This document shows, piece by piece, positions 51,361-60,311 of a DNA stretch of 64,000 nucleotides (position 1 is its first letter; each line of letters begins with the position of its first letter). Below the pieces are notes generated by a model. The model ran no database searches and was not told the DNA's origin. It saw nothing but the letters and a program-made list of their open reading frames with translations. Both the position numbers and the translations under genes were made by a program. This DNA comes from Amycolatopsis sp. NBRC 101858 (GTDB taxonomy: Bacteria; Actinomycetota; Actinomycetes; Mycobacteriales; Pseudonocardiaceae): positions 636,681-700,680 of the forward strand of contig NZ_BSTD01000001.1 of assembly GCF_030269325.1 (NCBI RefSeq). Direction: 5' to 3'.

Positions 51361-52119
51361 ATGCAGTCGTACGGGTTCGTGGGTACCGGCGAGATCACCG
51401 CCGCCATCGTCGAAGGCCTCAGCGCGGGCGTCGCCGAGCCGCCCGCCGTCTTCCTTTCGCCGCGCAACCACGACATCGCGCACGACCTCGCCGCGCGGTT
51501 CCCCAACGCCGAGGTCTGCCGCGGCAACCAGGAAGTGCTCGACCGCGCGACCACCGTCGTCGTCGCCGTGCGCCCGCAGGTCGTCCAGGATGTCTTGGCG
51601 GACCTTACTTTCCGTCCCGGGCACGTCGTCGTGAGCGCGGTCGCCGGCGTCCGCCTGAGCCTGCTCGCGGACCGGGTCGCCCCGGCCACGCGGATCGTCC
51701 GGTCCATTCCGCTGCCGACCGCGAGCCGCCGGGCCAGCCGCACCGCGATGTTCCCCGACGACGCCTCCGCGCGGGCGCTCTTCGAGAGCGTCGGCGACGT
51801 CGTCGTCCCGGCGGACGAAGCGACCCTCGCCACCTTCAGCGCCGCGACCGCCACCTTCGCCGCGCACCTCGGGCAGCTCGCCGCCATCGCGGACTGGATG
51901 GCCGGGCACGGCGTCGAACCGGCGGACGCCGACGCCTACATCGCCCACGTCTACGGCGAACTCGGCCGCACCCTCGCCCACCACGACGGGACCATCGAAG
52001 AGCTCGCCGCCCAGCACATGACGCCCGGCGGCATCAACGAGCAGTTCCGGGCGACCATGCGGGACGTCCCCACGAAGCGCGGCCTCGACGAAGTCCTCGC
52101 CCGCCTCGAAGGTCAGTAG
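51361..52119 (+). CDS. Pyrroline-5-carboxylate reductase-like oxidoreductase
   Basis: NADP-dependent reductase of 252 residues of the ProC fold. GFVGTGEITAAIVEGL at 5-20 is the nucleotide site, VVVAVRPQVVQDVLADL and SAVAGVRLSLLA follow, and the dimer domain ends with AAQHMTPGGINEQF, the usual P5CR segment where Pro-Gly-Gly is conserved. The catalytic Thr/Ser context is altered (RSIPLPTAS for VRxMPNTP), so it may use another imine. It lies 8 bp after the GlxA-type gene and may be read with it; TAGGGT at 51350 could give its own leaderless start. It overlaps the aldo-keto reductase gene by 7 bp, tail to tail. Confidence 0.85.
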   Translation: MQSYGFVGTGEITAAIVEGLSAGVAEPPAVFLSPRNHDIAHDLAARFPNAEVCRGNQEVLDRATTVVVAVRPQVVQDVLADLTFRPGHVVVSAVAGVRLSLLADRVAPATRIVRSIPLPTASRRASRTAMFPDDASARALFESVGDVVVPADEATLATFSAATATFAAHLGQLAAIADWMAGHGVEPADADAYIAHVYGELGRTLAHHDGTIEELAAQHMTPGGINEQFRATMRDVPTKRGLDEVLARLEGQ

Positions 52120-53195
52120 CGCACGTCGCTCTGCAGCAGCGGCGGGTACACAGTGGACGGTTCGCCGTCGACCGTCGTGCCCGCGAACTGGAGCATCGCG
52201 CGCTGGGCGCCGTGCATCGGGGCCGGGTAGTCCAGCGCCGGGGCCGAAACCTCGTCCAGGCGCGCCAGGTCCGCCGCCGAGAGCGTCACGTCCAGGCCGG
52301 CCAGGTTGCCGGTGAGGTGCTCCAGCCGCCGGGCGCCGACGATCGGGACCACCGTCCCGGGCCGGGCACGCAGCCACGCCAGGGAAACCGCCGCCGAAGT
52401 CGTCTCCAGTGCCGAAGCGATCGAAGCGACGACGTCGATGACGGCGTACTCCTCGTCGGACGGACCGCCCACGAACGCCGTGCGAGCGGAGTCCGTCACC
52501 GACGTGTCGCGCCGGTACTTGCCCGACAGGAAGCCGTTCTTCAGCGGGCTCCACGGCGTCAGCGCGATGCCCTGGTCGAGCGCGAACGGCGCCAGCTCCC
52601 CCTCCACCGTCCGCGCCAGCAGCGAGTACTCGACCTGCAGCGCGACCAGCGGCGTCCAGCCCCGCAGCAGCGCCGTCGTCTGGGCCTGCGCCGTGACCCA
52701 CGCCGGGGTGTTCGAGAAGCCGACGTACCGGATCTTGCCCGCGCGCACGAGGTCGTCGAGGGTGCGCAGGGTCTCCTCGATCGGCGTGTGGCGGTCCCAG
52801 TTGTGCAGCCAGTACAGGTCGAGGTGGTCGGTCCGCAGCCGCCGCAGGGACTCCTCGAGCTGGGCGATGATCGACCCGCGGCCCGCGCCGCCGCCGTTGG
52901 GGTCGCCCGGGTGCATGTTGCCGAAGAACTTCGACGCGAGCACCACGTGCGAACGCAGGCCCGGCCGCGCCGCGAAGAAGTCGCCGAGGATCTTCTCCGA
53001 GTGGCCGTTGGTGTAGAAGTTGGCCGTGTCGACGAAGTTCCCGCCGGCGTCGAGGTAGGTCTGCAGGATCTTCTCGGACTCCTCGACGCTGCAGCCGGCG
53101 CCGCCGGGGTCCTCGCCGAAGGTCATCGCGCCGAGCGCGAACGGGCTGACGCGCAGCCCGGAGCGGCCGAGGGTGACGTAGTGGTCGAGTGGCAT
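52113..53195 (-). CDS. Aldo-keto reductase
   Basis: NADPH-dependent reductase of 360 residues with the (beta/alpha)8 barrel. FVDTANFYTNGHSEKILGDF holds the catalytic Asp and Tyr, SKFFGNMHPGDPNGGGAGR the catalytic Lys, DLYWLHNWDRHTPIEETL the His, and TVVPIVGARRLEHLTGNL the C-terminal cofactor site. This form resembles the YajO/AKR11-12 group. GGAGAG precedes the ATG. It diverges from an AraC gene, likely its activator. Substrate unknown. Confidence 0.93.
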   Translation of the reverse strand: MPLDHYVTLGRSGLRVSPFALGAMTFGEDPGGAGCSVEESEKILQTYLDAGGNFVDTANFYTNGHSEKILGDFFAARPGLRSHVVLASKFFGNMHPGDPNGGGAGRGSIIAQLEESLRRLRTDHLDLYWLHNWDRHTPIEETLRTLDDLVRAGKIRYVGFSNTPAWVTAQAQTTALLRGWTPLVALQVEYSLLARTVEGELAPFALDQGIALTPWSPLKNGFLSGKYRRDTSVTDSARTAFVGGPSDEEYAVIDVVASIASALETTSAAVSLAWLRARPGTVVPIVGARRLEHLTGNLAGLDVTLSAADLARLDEVSAPALDYPAPMHGAQRAMLQFAGTTVDGEPSTVYPPLLQSDVRY

Positions 53196-53336
53196 GGAAC
53201 TCTCCTCAGGTGTCGGATTGACCACCACCAGGAAACCGTGGAACCCCAGCTCGACGGTAGATCGATCGACGCTGACTCTTGCACGATCCTGCCGACTTCG
53301 ATTGTCACCGGCAAAGCGTCGTGCTTTCCTTGAAGA

Positions 53337-54230
53337 GTGCTGACCGAGCTGCGCGACCTCGTCGCCACCCACGCGCGCGCCGACCTGCGCACGCCGATCC
53401 CGGGCCTGCTGCTGTCCGAAGTGGACACCAGCGAGCCGCACCACTCGCTGGCCGAGCCGCTCCTGGTCGTGATGGCCCAGGGCGGCAAGCGCCTGCTGCT
53501 CGGCGAGCAGGTGCACGAGTACCGCGCCGGGCAGTACCTGCTGGTCAGCACCGATCTGCCGGTGACCGGCCACTTCGTCGGCGCGACGCCGCAGACGCCC
53601 GCGCTGGGCGTGGGGCTGGCCCTGCGGCCCGCGGCCATCGCCCCGCTGCTGCTCGAAGCCCCGCCCGGCCGGTTCTCGCGCACGCCGCCGGCGTCACCGA
53701 TCGCGACCGGCGACGCGAGCCCCGAGCTGCTCGACGCCGTCGTCCGGCTGGTGCGGCTGCTCGACCACCCAGCCGACGCACGCGTGCTCGCGCCGCTGAT
53801 CGAGCGGGAGATCCTCTGGCGGCTGCTGACCGGCCCGCACGGCGGCCTGGTCCGGCAGATCGGCCTGGCCGACAGCGGGCTGGCGCACGTCGGCCGGGCG
53901 ATCCGGTGGATCCGCGAGAACCACACCGAGCCGATGCGCGTCGACGAGCTCGCGAAGCTGAGCGGGATGAGCCCGTCGGCGTTCCACCGGCACTTCCGCG
54001 CGGTCACGGCGATGAGCCCGCTGCAGTTCCAGAAGCGCATCCGGCTGCAGGAGGCCCGCTCGCTGCTGCTGGCCGACGCGGGCGACATCGCGGGCGTCGG
54101 GCACCTCGTCGGCTACGACAGCCCATCGCAGTTCAACCGCGAGTACCGCCGCCTGTTCGGCGCCCCGCCGGGCCAGGACGCGGCGCGGCTGCGTGCGGCC
54201 GCCGCCCCCGCCGGGCCGCGGCTGCCGTGA
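53337..54230 (+). CDS. AraC-family regulator with AraC_N domain
   Basis: Regulator of 297 residues. The N-terminal AraC_N domain (about 20-170: PLLVVMAQGGKRLLLGEQVHEYRAGQYLLVSTDLPVTG) is followed by the DNA-binding pair (about 185-285: MRVDELAKLSGMSPSAFHRHFRAVTAMSPLQFQKRIRLQEAR, VGYDSPSQFNREYRRLFG). This type is very often divergent from an aldo-keto reductase or alcohol dehydrogenase, as here, and activates it in response to aldehydes. GTG start, no clear ribosome site. Confidence 0.93.
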   Translation: MLTELRDLVATHARADLRTPIPGLLLSEVDTSEPHHSLAEPLLVVMAQGGKRLLLGEQVHEYRAGQYLLVSTDLPVTGHFVGATPQTPALGVGLALRPAAIAPLLLEAPPGRFSRTPPASPIATGDASPELLDAVVRLVRLLDHPADARVLAPLIEREILWRLLTGPHGGLVRQIGLADSGLAHVGRAIRWIRENHTEPMRVDELAKLSGMSPSAFHRHFRAVTAMSPLQFQKRIRLQEARSLLLADAGDIAGVGHLVGYDSPSQFNREYRRLFGAPPGQDAARLRAAAAPAGPRLP

Positions 54231-54279
54231 GGTCCGATCCGTTCAAGACGCGCGGGGACCGCGGTGCGACGCTGGGCGC

Positions 54280-55161
54280 ATGGCTGTGAACCTTTCCGCG
54301 GCGGCGTCGTTCATGGCGACGCACGCCCGGCTCCTCGACCGACGCCGCTTCGAGCTGCTCAGCGGCGAACCGAACGCCGACGCCGTGCTGGCCGCCGTCG
54401 ACGGCTACCGCAATCCCGACGGGGGCTACGGCTGGGGCCTCGAGCCCGACCTGCGGGCGCCGGAGAGCCAGCCCGGTGGCGCCCTCCACGCCTTCGAGGT
54501 GTTCGAAGAGACCGGGCCCACTCCGCACGCGGCCCTGCTCTGCGACTGGCTGGCCTCGGTGTCCACACCGGACGGCGGGCTGCCCTTCGCCCTGCCGGTG
54601 GCGGATCCGGCGGGCTGCGCGCCTTTCTGGGTCCAGGCCGACCCTGCGGTCGCCACGCTGCAGAGCACGGCGTTCGCCACCGGGGTCGCCCTGCGCGTCG
54701 CCCGCACCGACCAGGCGGTGCGCGAACACCCGTGGCTCGCCGCGGCGACGGAGTACTGCTTCCGCGAGATCCGCGCCCTGACCGAGGCGCCGCACGCGAT
54801 CGCGTTGTCCTTCGCGGTGGGCGCCGTGGACGCGGCCCACGACTTCCACGCGGAGGCGGCCCCGCTCCTGGACCGGCTGGCCGCGTACGTCTCGCCCGAC
54901 GGCCTCGTCCCGGTGGCCGGCGGTTCGGACGGGGAAACGCTGCGGGCACTGGACTTCGCGCCGCTGCCGGACCGCCCGGCCCGCGCGTTGTTCAAGGACG
55001 CCGTGATCGACGCGGAGCTGCAGCGGCTCGCCGACGGGCAGCAGGACGACGGCGGCTGGCGGGTCGACTACGCGAGTTATTCGCCCGCGGCGGAGCTCGA
55101 ATGGCGCGGCTACGCGACCGTCCGCGCGGTCTCGATCCTGCAGCGCAACGGAGTGCTCTGA
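54280..55161 (+). CDS. Alpha/alpha-barrel (prenyltransferase/terpene-cyclase-like) protein
   Basis: Protein of 293 residues with repeated helices and motifs such as NPDGGYGWGLEPDLRAPESQPGGALHA, TPDGGLPFALP and QQDDGGWRVDY, which match the repeat of squalene cyclases and prenyltransferase beta subunits (QW-like, DGG pattern). It is too short for a squalene cyclase and lacks the DxDD catalytic motif, so enzyme activity is not assured. No ribosome site; GACGCT lies six bases upstream of the ATG. It follows the AraC gene in the same direction and ends with a strong hairpin. Confidence 0.8.
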   Translation: MAVNLSAAASFMATHARLLDRRRFELLSGEPNADAVLAAVDGYRNPDGGYGWGLEPDLRAPESQPGGALHAFEVFEETGPTPHAALLCDWLASVSTPDGGLPFALPVADPAGCAPFWVQADPAVATLQSTAFATGVALRVARTDQAVREHPWLAAATEYCFREIRALTEAPHAIALSFAVGAVDAAHDFHAEAAPLLDRLAAYVSPDGLVPVAGGSDGETLRALDFAPLPDRPARALFKDAVIDAELQRLADGQQDDGGWRVDYASYSPAAELEWRGYATVRAVSILQRNGVL

Positions 55162-55186
55162 CGATCTACACGAGCGACGTCGTCGT

Positions 55187-55222
55187 TCACTCGCCCGTGG
55201 CACGTGGTGTCACGGGCGGTGA
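55187..55222 (+). terminator. Long hairpin terminator
   Basis: TCAC-CGCCCGTG and CACGGGCG-GTGA pair over 12 bp with one bulged T, around an 11-nt loop, starting 25 bp after the stop. No T-tract follows. Confidence 0.8.
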
Positions 55223-55295
55223 GCGGTCACGCGCCTTTCCGTGCGCGCGGCCGTACCCGTACTGTGACGGGGAAGCCGGTGCCCGGAGGTGAAGC

Positions 55296-55478
55296 ATGTC
55301 GTCGCGCAGCCCGTTGAGCTGGTTCACCCGCTGGGCCGACTGGTTCGAGGAGCGCGGTGTCTACGTGCCCGGCGAGGAGAGCCGCGCGGTCGACCCGATC
55401 CGGGATTTCGGCTGGTTGATGGCGTCGTGGGTGGTCGGCGTGGCGATCTTCATCCTGCTGTTCGCACTCGCGGTTTAA
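55296..55478 (+). CDS. Small single-pass membrane protein
   Basis: Protein of 60 residues: a polar head (SPLSWFTRWADWFEERGVYVPGEESRAVDPIRDFG) followed by one membrane helix (MASWVVGVAIFILLFALAV) at the end. GGAGGTGA five bases before the ATG is a near-complete ribosome site, which supports a real gene. I do not recognise it. A helper or small regulator of an envelope complex is possible. Confidence 0.75.
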   Translation: MSSRSPLSWFTRWADWFEERGVYVPGEESRAVDPIRDFGWLMASWVVGVAIFILLFALAV

Positions 55479-55670
55479 GTGGCATATCGACGGTGATTGT
55501 CACCACCCGTGCCTTTCCGGTCACGGATTGGCCACGGCGCGGCACCAGGTGCGCGACAACCCCCCGTGTCCGCTCGTAACCACGCGCGATCACGGCCAGA
55601 GTGGAGCGGGTTCGCCCGGCACGCCCCGTTGCCGAACGGCACCCCCGACCCGCCGACTGGAGTACCCGCG

Positions 55671-56210
55671 ATGGCGCTCGCGCGCACGTGCAAGATCATG
55701 TTCACCACAGGACTGCTTTCCCTGGCGGTGGCGTGCGGGGTCCCTTCGGCGCAGGAGGGCACCGCGGCCCTCGGGGCGGGCGGCGGGCAGGCGGGCGCCA
55801 GCGCGGCGCAGGCGGGCAACGACCTCAAGTTCGGCGCCGACCACCGGTTCGCCAGCGGCGTCACCATTTCGGTCGGCTCGCCGGAGTCGTTCAAGCCCAG
55901 CGCGTCGGCGTACCCGCGCGGCCCGCGCGGCGCGGCCTTCGACGTGGAGCTGACGAACGACGGCGCGACGACGTACAAGCTCTCGGGCCTCACCGTCACC
56001 GCCACCGCGGCGGGTGCCCCGGTCAAGCAGGTCGTGGACACGACCCAGGGGTTCACCGGCATCGCCGACGCGGGCAAGGACGTCCAGCCCGGCCGCACGG
56101 TGCACGTCACCCTCGCGTTCGCGGTACCGCAGGAGCCGACGCAGCTGCGGCTGCAGATCCGCCCGAGCGCGACCGAGGCCGCCGCGGTCACCTACTGCGG
56201 TCCGGCCTGA
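55671..56210 (+). CDS. Secreted lipoprotein with DUF4352-like domain
   Basis: Lipoprotein of 179 residues. The signal ends in LSLAVAC with a likely lipid-bearing Cys at about 22. A low-complexity linker rich in Gly and Ala follows, then an Ig-like beta domain (FGADHRFASGVTISVGSPESF, AFDVELTNDGATTYKLSGLTVTATA, RTVHVTLAFAVP) that resembles DUF4352. Its role on the outer membrane face is unknown. Start ATG 55671 with GGAG nine bases upstream. It precedes bcp by 16 bp and could share its transcript. Confidence 0.8.
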   Translation: MALARTCKIMFTTGLLSLAVACGVPSAQEGTAALGAGGGQAGASAAQAGNDLKFGADHRFASGVTISVGSPESFKPSASAYPRGPRGAAFDVELTNDGATTYKLSGLTVTATAAGAPVKQVVDTTQGFTGIADAGKDVQPGRTVHVTLAFAVPQEPTQLRLQIRPSATEAAAVTYCGPA

Positions 56211-56226
56211 CGCTACGCTCGGGTCC

Positions 56227-56700
56227 ATGACCGAGCGACTTTCCCCCGGCGACGAAGCCCCGGACTTCACCCTGCCCGACAGCGAGGGCAAGGACGTCTC
56301 GCTGCGCGACTTCCGCGGCAAGTCCGTCGTCGTGTACTTCTACCCGGCGGCGAGCACTCCGGGCTGCACCAAGCAGGCCTGCGACTTCCGCGACAACCTG
56401 GCGGAGCTGAACGACGCCGGCTACCAGGTCATCGGCATCTCGCCGGACAAGCAGGCGAAGCTCGCGAAGTTCGTCGAGAACGAGAAGCTGACGTTCCCGA
56501 TGCTGGGCGACCCCGACAAGGGTGTCATCGAGGCGTGGGGCGCGTACGGCGAGAAGAAGAACTACGGCAAGACGTACCTGGGCGTGATCCGTTCGACGTT
56601 CGTCGTCGACGCCGAGGGCAAGATCGCCCACGCCTTCTACAACGTCCGCGCGACCGGGCACGTGGCGAAGCTGATCCGCGATCTGGGCCTGGCTTCCTGA
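56227..56700 (+). CDS. bcp: Thioredoxin-dependent peroxiredoxin (Bcp/PrxQ)
   Basis: Peroxidase of 157 residues that reduces hydrogen peroxide and organic peroxides. The peroxidatic Cys47 and resolving Cys52 are in STPGCTKQACDFR, an atypical 2-Cys PrxQ pattern, and Arg in VIRSTFVVD completes the site. No ribosome site is present; TACGCT lies seven bases upstream of the ATG, so the message can be leaderless. Cytoplasmic. Confidence 0.95.
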   Translation: MTERLSPGDEAPDFTLPDSEGKDVSLRDFRGKSVVVYFYPAASTPGCTKQACDFRDNLAELNDAGYQVIGISPDKQAKLAKFVENEKLTFPMLGDPDKGVIEAWGAYGEKKNYGKTYLGVIRSTFVVDAEGKIAHAFYNVRATGHVAKLIRDLGLAS

Positions 56701-56709
56701 TCACCGCCT

Positions 56710-56723
56710 GACCGCGCGCGGTC
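56710..56723. terminator. Short palindrome between bcp and the sensor kinase
   Basis: GACCGCGCGCGGTC is a perfect 14-bp palindrome between two convergent genes, which would fold in either transcript. It may act as a weak two-way terminator. Confidence 0.5.
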
Positions 56724-56751
56724 CTCTTCGGCCCGCAGTTCACGACGGCGA

Positions 56752-58509
56752 TCACCCAGCCGCGGTACCGGCGGGCAGCCGCAGCGTGAACGTCGAACCC
56801 TGACCGGGCACGGACTCCGCCGTCGCCGTTCCCCCATGGGCTTCCGCGAGCTTCCGCACGATCGCCAGCCCGAGACCGCTGCCGCCGGTGGTCCGGGTCC
56901 TGGCCTTGTCCGCCCGCCAGAACCGGTCGAACACGTGCGGCAGGTCCTCGGCGGCGATCCCGGCGCCGGTGTCGGCGACCTCGATCACGACGTCGTCGCC
57001 GTCCCGGCGCCCGCGGACCTCCACCGAGCCGCCGGCCGGGGTGTGCCGGACGGCGTTCGACACCAGGTTGCCGACCGCCTGCCGCAGCCGCACCGGATCA
57101 GCCGTCAGCGAAAGCGGGCCGGCCGCGGCCGTGAGCGACACCTCCGCCGGCCGGAAAGCCGCCACGACCTGGGCCAGCAGCGCCGCCACGTCGACCGGCT
57201 CCGGGTGCAGCCGCAGCGCACCGGCGTCCGCGAGCGCGAGGTCCTGCAGGTCGTCGACGATGTGCTGCAGGTGGACGGCCTCCTCGAGCAGCGAGTCGAC
57301 CAGTTCGTCGTCGAGCCGGCTGATGCCGTCCTGGGTCGCTTCCAGCCAGCCGCGGATGTTGCTCAGCGGCGTGCGCAGCTCGTGCGCGATGTCGCTGACC
57401 ATCGCCTTCCGGGTCTCCTCGAGCCGCTCGCGGCTGGCCGACATGGCGTTGAACGCCGTCCCGAGCCGCGCGATCTCGTCGCGGCCGCGGACCTTGACCT
57501 GCGCGCCGCTCTCGCCGGCCTCCATCCGCTGCGCCGCGCCGGTGAGCGCCCGCAGCGGGCGGATCAGCCGGAGTCCGGCGAACGCCGTGACCAGCAGCGT
57601 CAGCAGCAGGATCCCGCCGGCGACCTGGAAGAGCCGGACCTGGTTCTCCGGCGACAGCGTGAAGCCCGCGGGAGGCTCGCCCGACGGCGCGGTGAGGTAG
57701 AGCGACGCCGCCGGCGCCACGAACGGCGTCAGCTGCTCGCGCCGCGCCGCGTTCAGGCACGACCGCACGGCCTGCTCGGACTCCTCGGCCGCGACGCCCT
57801 TGTGCACCCACGTGAAGTCGAGCAGGACCTGCACCTGGGCCAGCGGCTTCGACTCCGGGCCCCGGTTCAGGCAGGCGTTGACCAGCGTGGACAGCTGGTC
57901 CAGCGCCGTCTGCTCGGTCTTCGTCGGCCGGCTGAGCGCGGTGCCGTTGCAGGAGGAGAGCACGAACGGGTCGGCGCCCTCGATCCGCGGGTGCCCGCCC
58001 GGCGACGTCTCGACCGAGCCGAGGCCCGAGCGGCCCTGCACGCACCGCAGCACGCGCTGGGCGACGGCGGCGAGGTTCGCGCGGTCGGCCTCGGGCAGCG
58101 CGTACGGGCCGACCGCGTCCGGGTCGATCCGGTCGGCGGTGGTGTCCTGGCCGAGCCCGGAGTCGACCGACAGCGGGTCGACGACGATCGAGGGCCGCAG
58201 CGGCAACGGCCGTCCGTCGGTGGCCGAATCCGCGATCGGCGTGCCGTCGGTCAGCGTCAAGGCGATGCGGCGGCCGGTGGTCGCGGCGGTGCCGCGCAGC
58301 TGGTCGCCGACGTCGTGCCAGCTCGGGTGCGTGGCAGCGTACTTCAGCAGCCCGCGGTAGATGTTCCCGTCGTCGGCCAGGGCCTGGCCCTGCTCCTGCT
58401 GGATCGCGCCGGACGTCGTGCGCGCGGCGAGCCACGCGGTCGCGGCGATCGACGCCACCGCGACCAGCGCCGACAACACGAACAACCGCAGGAGGAGGCT
58501 ACGGCGCAT
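56752..58509 (-). CDS. Two-component sensor histidine kinase
   Basis: Membrane sensor of 585 residues. Membrane segments at about 7-29 and 298-320 enclose a large outer domain with six to eight Cys (VLRCVQG, VLSSCNG, VNACLN, VRSCLN), perhaps disulfide-bonded. HAMP follows, then the H-box SDIAHELRTPLSNIRGWLE with the phosphorylated His, N-box NLVSNAVRHTP, G1 VADTGAGI, F-box FDRFWRAD and G2 GGSGLGLAIVRKL. It overlaps its response regulator by 11 bp, so the pair is co-made. It diverges from an export operon, its probable target. Confidence 0.94.
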   Translation of the reverse strand: MRRSLLLRLFVLSALVAVASIAATAWLAARTTSGAIQQEQGQALADDGNIYRGLLKYAATHPSWHDVGDQLRGTAATTGRRIALTLTDGTPIADSATDGRPLPLRPSIVVDPLSVDSGLGQDTTADRIDPDAVGPYALPEADRANLAAVAQRVLRCVQGRSGLGSVETSPGGHPRIEGADPFVLSSCNGTALSRPTKTEQTALDQLSTLVNACLNRGPESKPLAQVQVLLDFTWVHKGVAAEESEQAVRSCLNAARREQLTPFVAPAASLYLTAPSGEPPAGFTLSPENQVRLFQVAGGILLLTLLVTAFAGLRLIRPLRALTGAAQRMEAGESGAQVKVRGRDEIARLGTAFNAMSASRERLEETRKAMVSDIAHELRTPLSNIRGWLEATQDGISRLDDELVDSLLEEAVHLQHIVDDLQDLALADAGALRLHPEPVDVAALLAQVVAAFRPAEVSLTAAAGPLSLTADPVRLRQAVGNLVSNAVRHTPAGGSVEVRGRRDGDDVVIEVADTGAGIAAEDLPHVFDRFWRADKARTRTTGGSGLGLAIVRKLAEAHGGTATAESVPGQGSTFTLRLPAGTAAG

Positions 58510-59194
58510 CGGCGCCCGCGGTCAGCTTGTAGCCGACGCCGTAGACGGTGAGCAGCCGCGCCGGGCGCCGCGGCTGCGCCTCGATCTTCTTGCGCAGGTT
58601 CATCACGTGGACGTCGATCGCGCGCTGGGTGATGAACCGGTCGAAGCCGTGCAGGTGCTCCAGCAGCTGGCCCCGGGTGAAGACGCGGTCGGGCTGGGCC
58701 GCCATCAGCTCCAGCAGCCGGAACTCCCCCGGCGTGCAGTCGATCGGCCGCCCGTCGACGGTCACCTCGTGGCGCAGCGGGTCGACGGTCAGCGAGCCGA
58801 CGCGCGCGACGCCGCTGCCGGGCCGGGCGGGCGCGGCCCGCCGCAGCAGCGTCCGGATCCGGGCCATCAGCTCGCGCGGGCTGAACGGCTTGGTGACGTA
58901 GTCGTCGGCGCCGAGGTCGAGCCCGGCGAGCAGATCGTCCTCTGTGGACCGCGCAGTGAGCATGAGCACCGGCAGGTCGGACTCCGCCCGCAGCGTCCGG
59001 CAGATCTCCAGGCCGTCCACCCCGGGCAGCATGACGTCGAGCACGAGCAGGTCGGGCGGGTGCCGGCGGACGAGGTCCAGCGCGTCCGCGCCGTCTCCGA
59101 CGACGACCACGGTGTGGCGCTCCCGCTCGAGGTAGCGCCGGACGAGCTCCGCCTGCTTGGCGTCGTCCTCGGCCAGCACGATGTGGGCGCACAT
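58499..59194 (-). CDS. OmpR-family response regulator
   Basis: Regulator of 231 residues. The receiver domain (1-115) has the acidic pair in LAEDDA, the phosphorylated Asp in LLVLDVMLPG, Thr in LMLTARS and Lys in YVTKPFSPREL. The winged-helix domain (about 130-228) is CTPGEFRLLELMAAQPDRVFTRGQLLEHLHG and RAIDVHVMNLRKKIE. ATG 59194 comes seven bases after TATGCT, so it is probably leaderless. It diverges from the membrane-fusion gene at 59274, with two direct repeats between them that fit its binding site. Confidence 0.95.
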   Translation of the reverse strand: MCAHIVLAEDDAKQAELVRRYLERERHTVVVVGDGADALDLVRRHPPDLLVLDVMLPGVDGLEICRTLRAESDLPVLMLTARSTEDDLLAGLDLGADDYVTKPFSPRELMARIRTLLRRAAPARPGSGVARVGSLTVDPLRHEVTVDGRPIDCTPGEFRLLELMAAQPDRVFTRGQLLEHLHGFDRFITQRAIDVHVMNLRKKIEAQPRRPARLLTVYGVGYKLTAGADAP

Positions 59195-59234
59195 GATCCC
59201 GAGCATAAGCGCGGCTACCGGAAGACCACGGTTT

Positions 59235-59251
59235 CCTGACCGGTCCCTGAC
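59235..59251. promoter_or_regulatory. Direct repeats fitting an OmpR-type binding site
   Basis: CCTGAC occurs at 59235-59240 and 59246-59251, exactly 11 bp apart, in the gap between the response regulator and the export operon. An 11-bp direct repeat is the usual site for a dimer of OmpR-type regulators. Confidence 0.55.
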
Positions 59252-59273
59252 ATTCCGCTGCGAGCGTGACGCC

Positions 59274-60311
59274 ATGAAAACCCGATCGGGTGGCCGGTGG
59301 GCGGCGGTCGCCGTGCTCGCCGTGCTGGGCGCCACGACGTACTTCGTCGTCGACCACGGCCGCGGGACCGCTGCCCCGGCCGCGGCGCCGCCCGCCGTGG
59401 CCACCGTCGCCGTCCGGAAGACCGACCTGGCGAACACGCAGTCGTTCACCGGCACCCTGGGCTTCGGGACGCCGGTCCCGGTGAAGGGCACCGGATCCGG
59501 GACCGTGACGAAGCTGCCCGCCGTCGGCGACGTCGCCCAGCGCGGCAAGGCACTGTACTCAGTGGACGGCCGGGGCGTGCCGGTGTTCTTCGGCGACACC
59601 CCGCTGTTCCGCAAGCTCGACAACCCGGACCTCACCGGCCCGGACGTCGCCGTCGTCGCCGCGAACCTGGCCGCCTTGGGCTACAAAGTGGGACACCCCA
59701 AGACGTTCACGTTCGGCGAAGTCCTGAAGAAGTGGCAGAAGAAGGCCGGGCTCGAGGAGACGGGCACGCTCGACGTCGGCCAGGTCCTCGTCCTGCCCGG
59801 GCCGGTGCGGGTCAACTCGGTGACCGCGCAGCCCGGCGACCCGGTCGCGGAGCCGCTGCTGACGGTCAGCGCCACGACCAAGGTGGTCGTCACGCCGGTG
59901 GCCGCTTCGGACGTCGCGGCGATCAAGACCGGTGCGCCGGTGACCGTGGCCCGGCCGGACGGCACGACGGTCCCGGCCAAGGTGACGTCGGTGAGCACCG
60001 ACGTCACGGGAACGCCGGAGGGTGGGCCGCAGGGGCCGCCCAAGGTGAACGTCACGGTCGCGCCCGACGACCCGAAGTCCGTCGCCGACCTCGATTCGGC
60101 GGCGGTCGAGGTGCGGATCGCCACCGAGACGCACGCCGGGGTGCTCGCGGTGCCGGTCGGCGCGCTGCTGGCGCTGCGCGAAGGCGGGTACGCCGTGCAA
60201 CTGCCGGACGGGACCCTGAAAGCCGTCAAGACCGGGATGTTCGCGCGCGACCTCGTCGAGATCAGCGGCGCGGGGATCACCGAGGGCCTGAAGGTGGTGA
60301 CGACGTCGTGA
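59274..60311 (+). CDS. Membrane-fusion protein with peptidoglycan-binding-like part
   Basis: Periplasmic-side adaptor of 345 residues, anchored by one membrane segment (about 10-28). A HlyD-like barrel is seen at each end ([41 protein letters not shown] and [19 protein letters not shown]). Between them is a peptidoglycan_binding_1-like piece ([39 protein letters not shown]). This combination is common with MacB-type exporters of Gram-positives. It overlaps the ATPase gene (GTGA) and begins the operon. Confidence 0.9.
   Translation: MKTRSGGRWAAVAVLAVLGATTYFVVDHGRGTAAPAAAPPAVATVAVRKTDLANTQSFTGTLGFGTPVPVKGTGSGTVTKLPAVGDVAQRGKALYSVDGRGVPVFFGDTPLFRKLDNPDLTGPDVAVVAANLAALGYKVGHPKTFTFGEVLKKWQKKAGLEETGTLDVGQVLVLPGPVRVNSVTAQPGDPVAEPLLTVSATTKVVVTPVAASDVAAIKTGAPVTVARPDGTTVPAKVTSVSTDVTGTPEGGPQGPPKVNVTVAPDDPKSVADLDSAAVEVRIATETHAGVLAVPVGALLALREGGYAVQLPDGTLKAVKTGMFARDLVEISGAGITEGLKVVTTS

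Noticed and set aside
54280..55161. Squalene/hopene cyclase
   Set aside because: Only repeat motifs are seen; the protein is less than half the needed length and the DxDD acid motif is absent.
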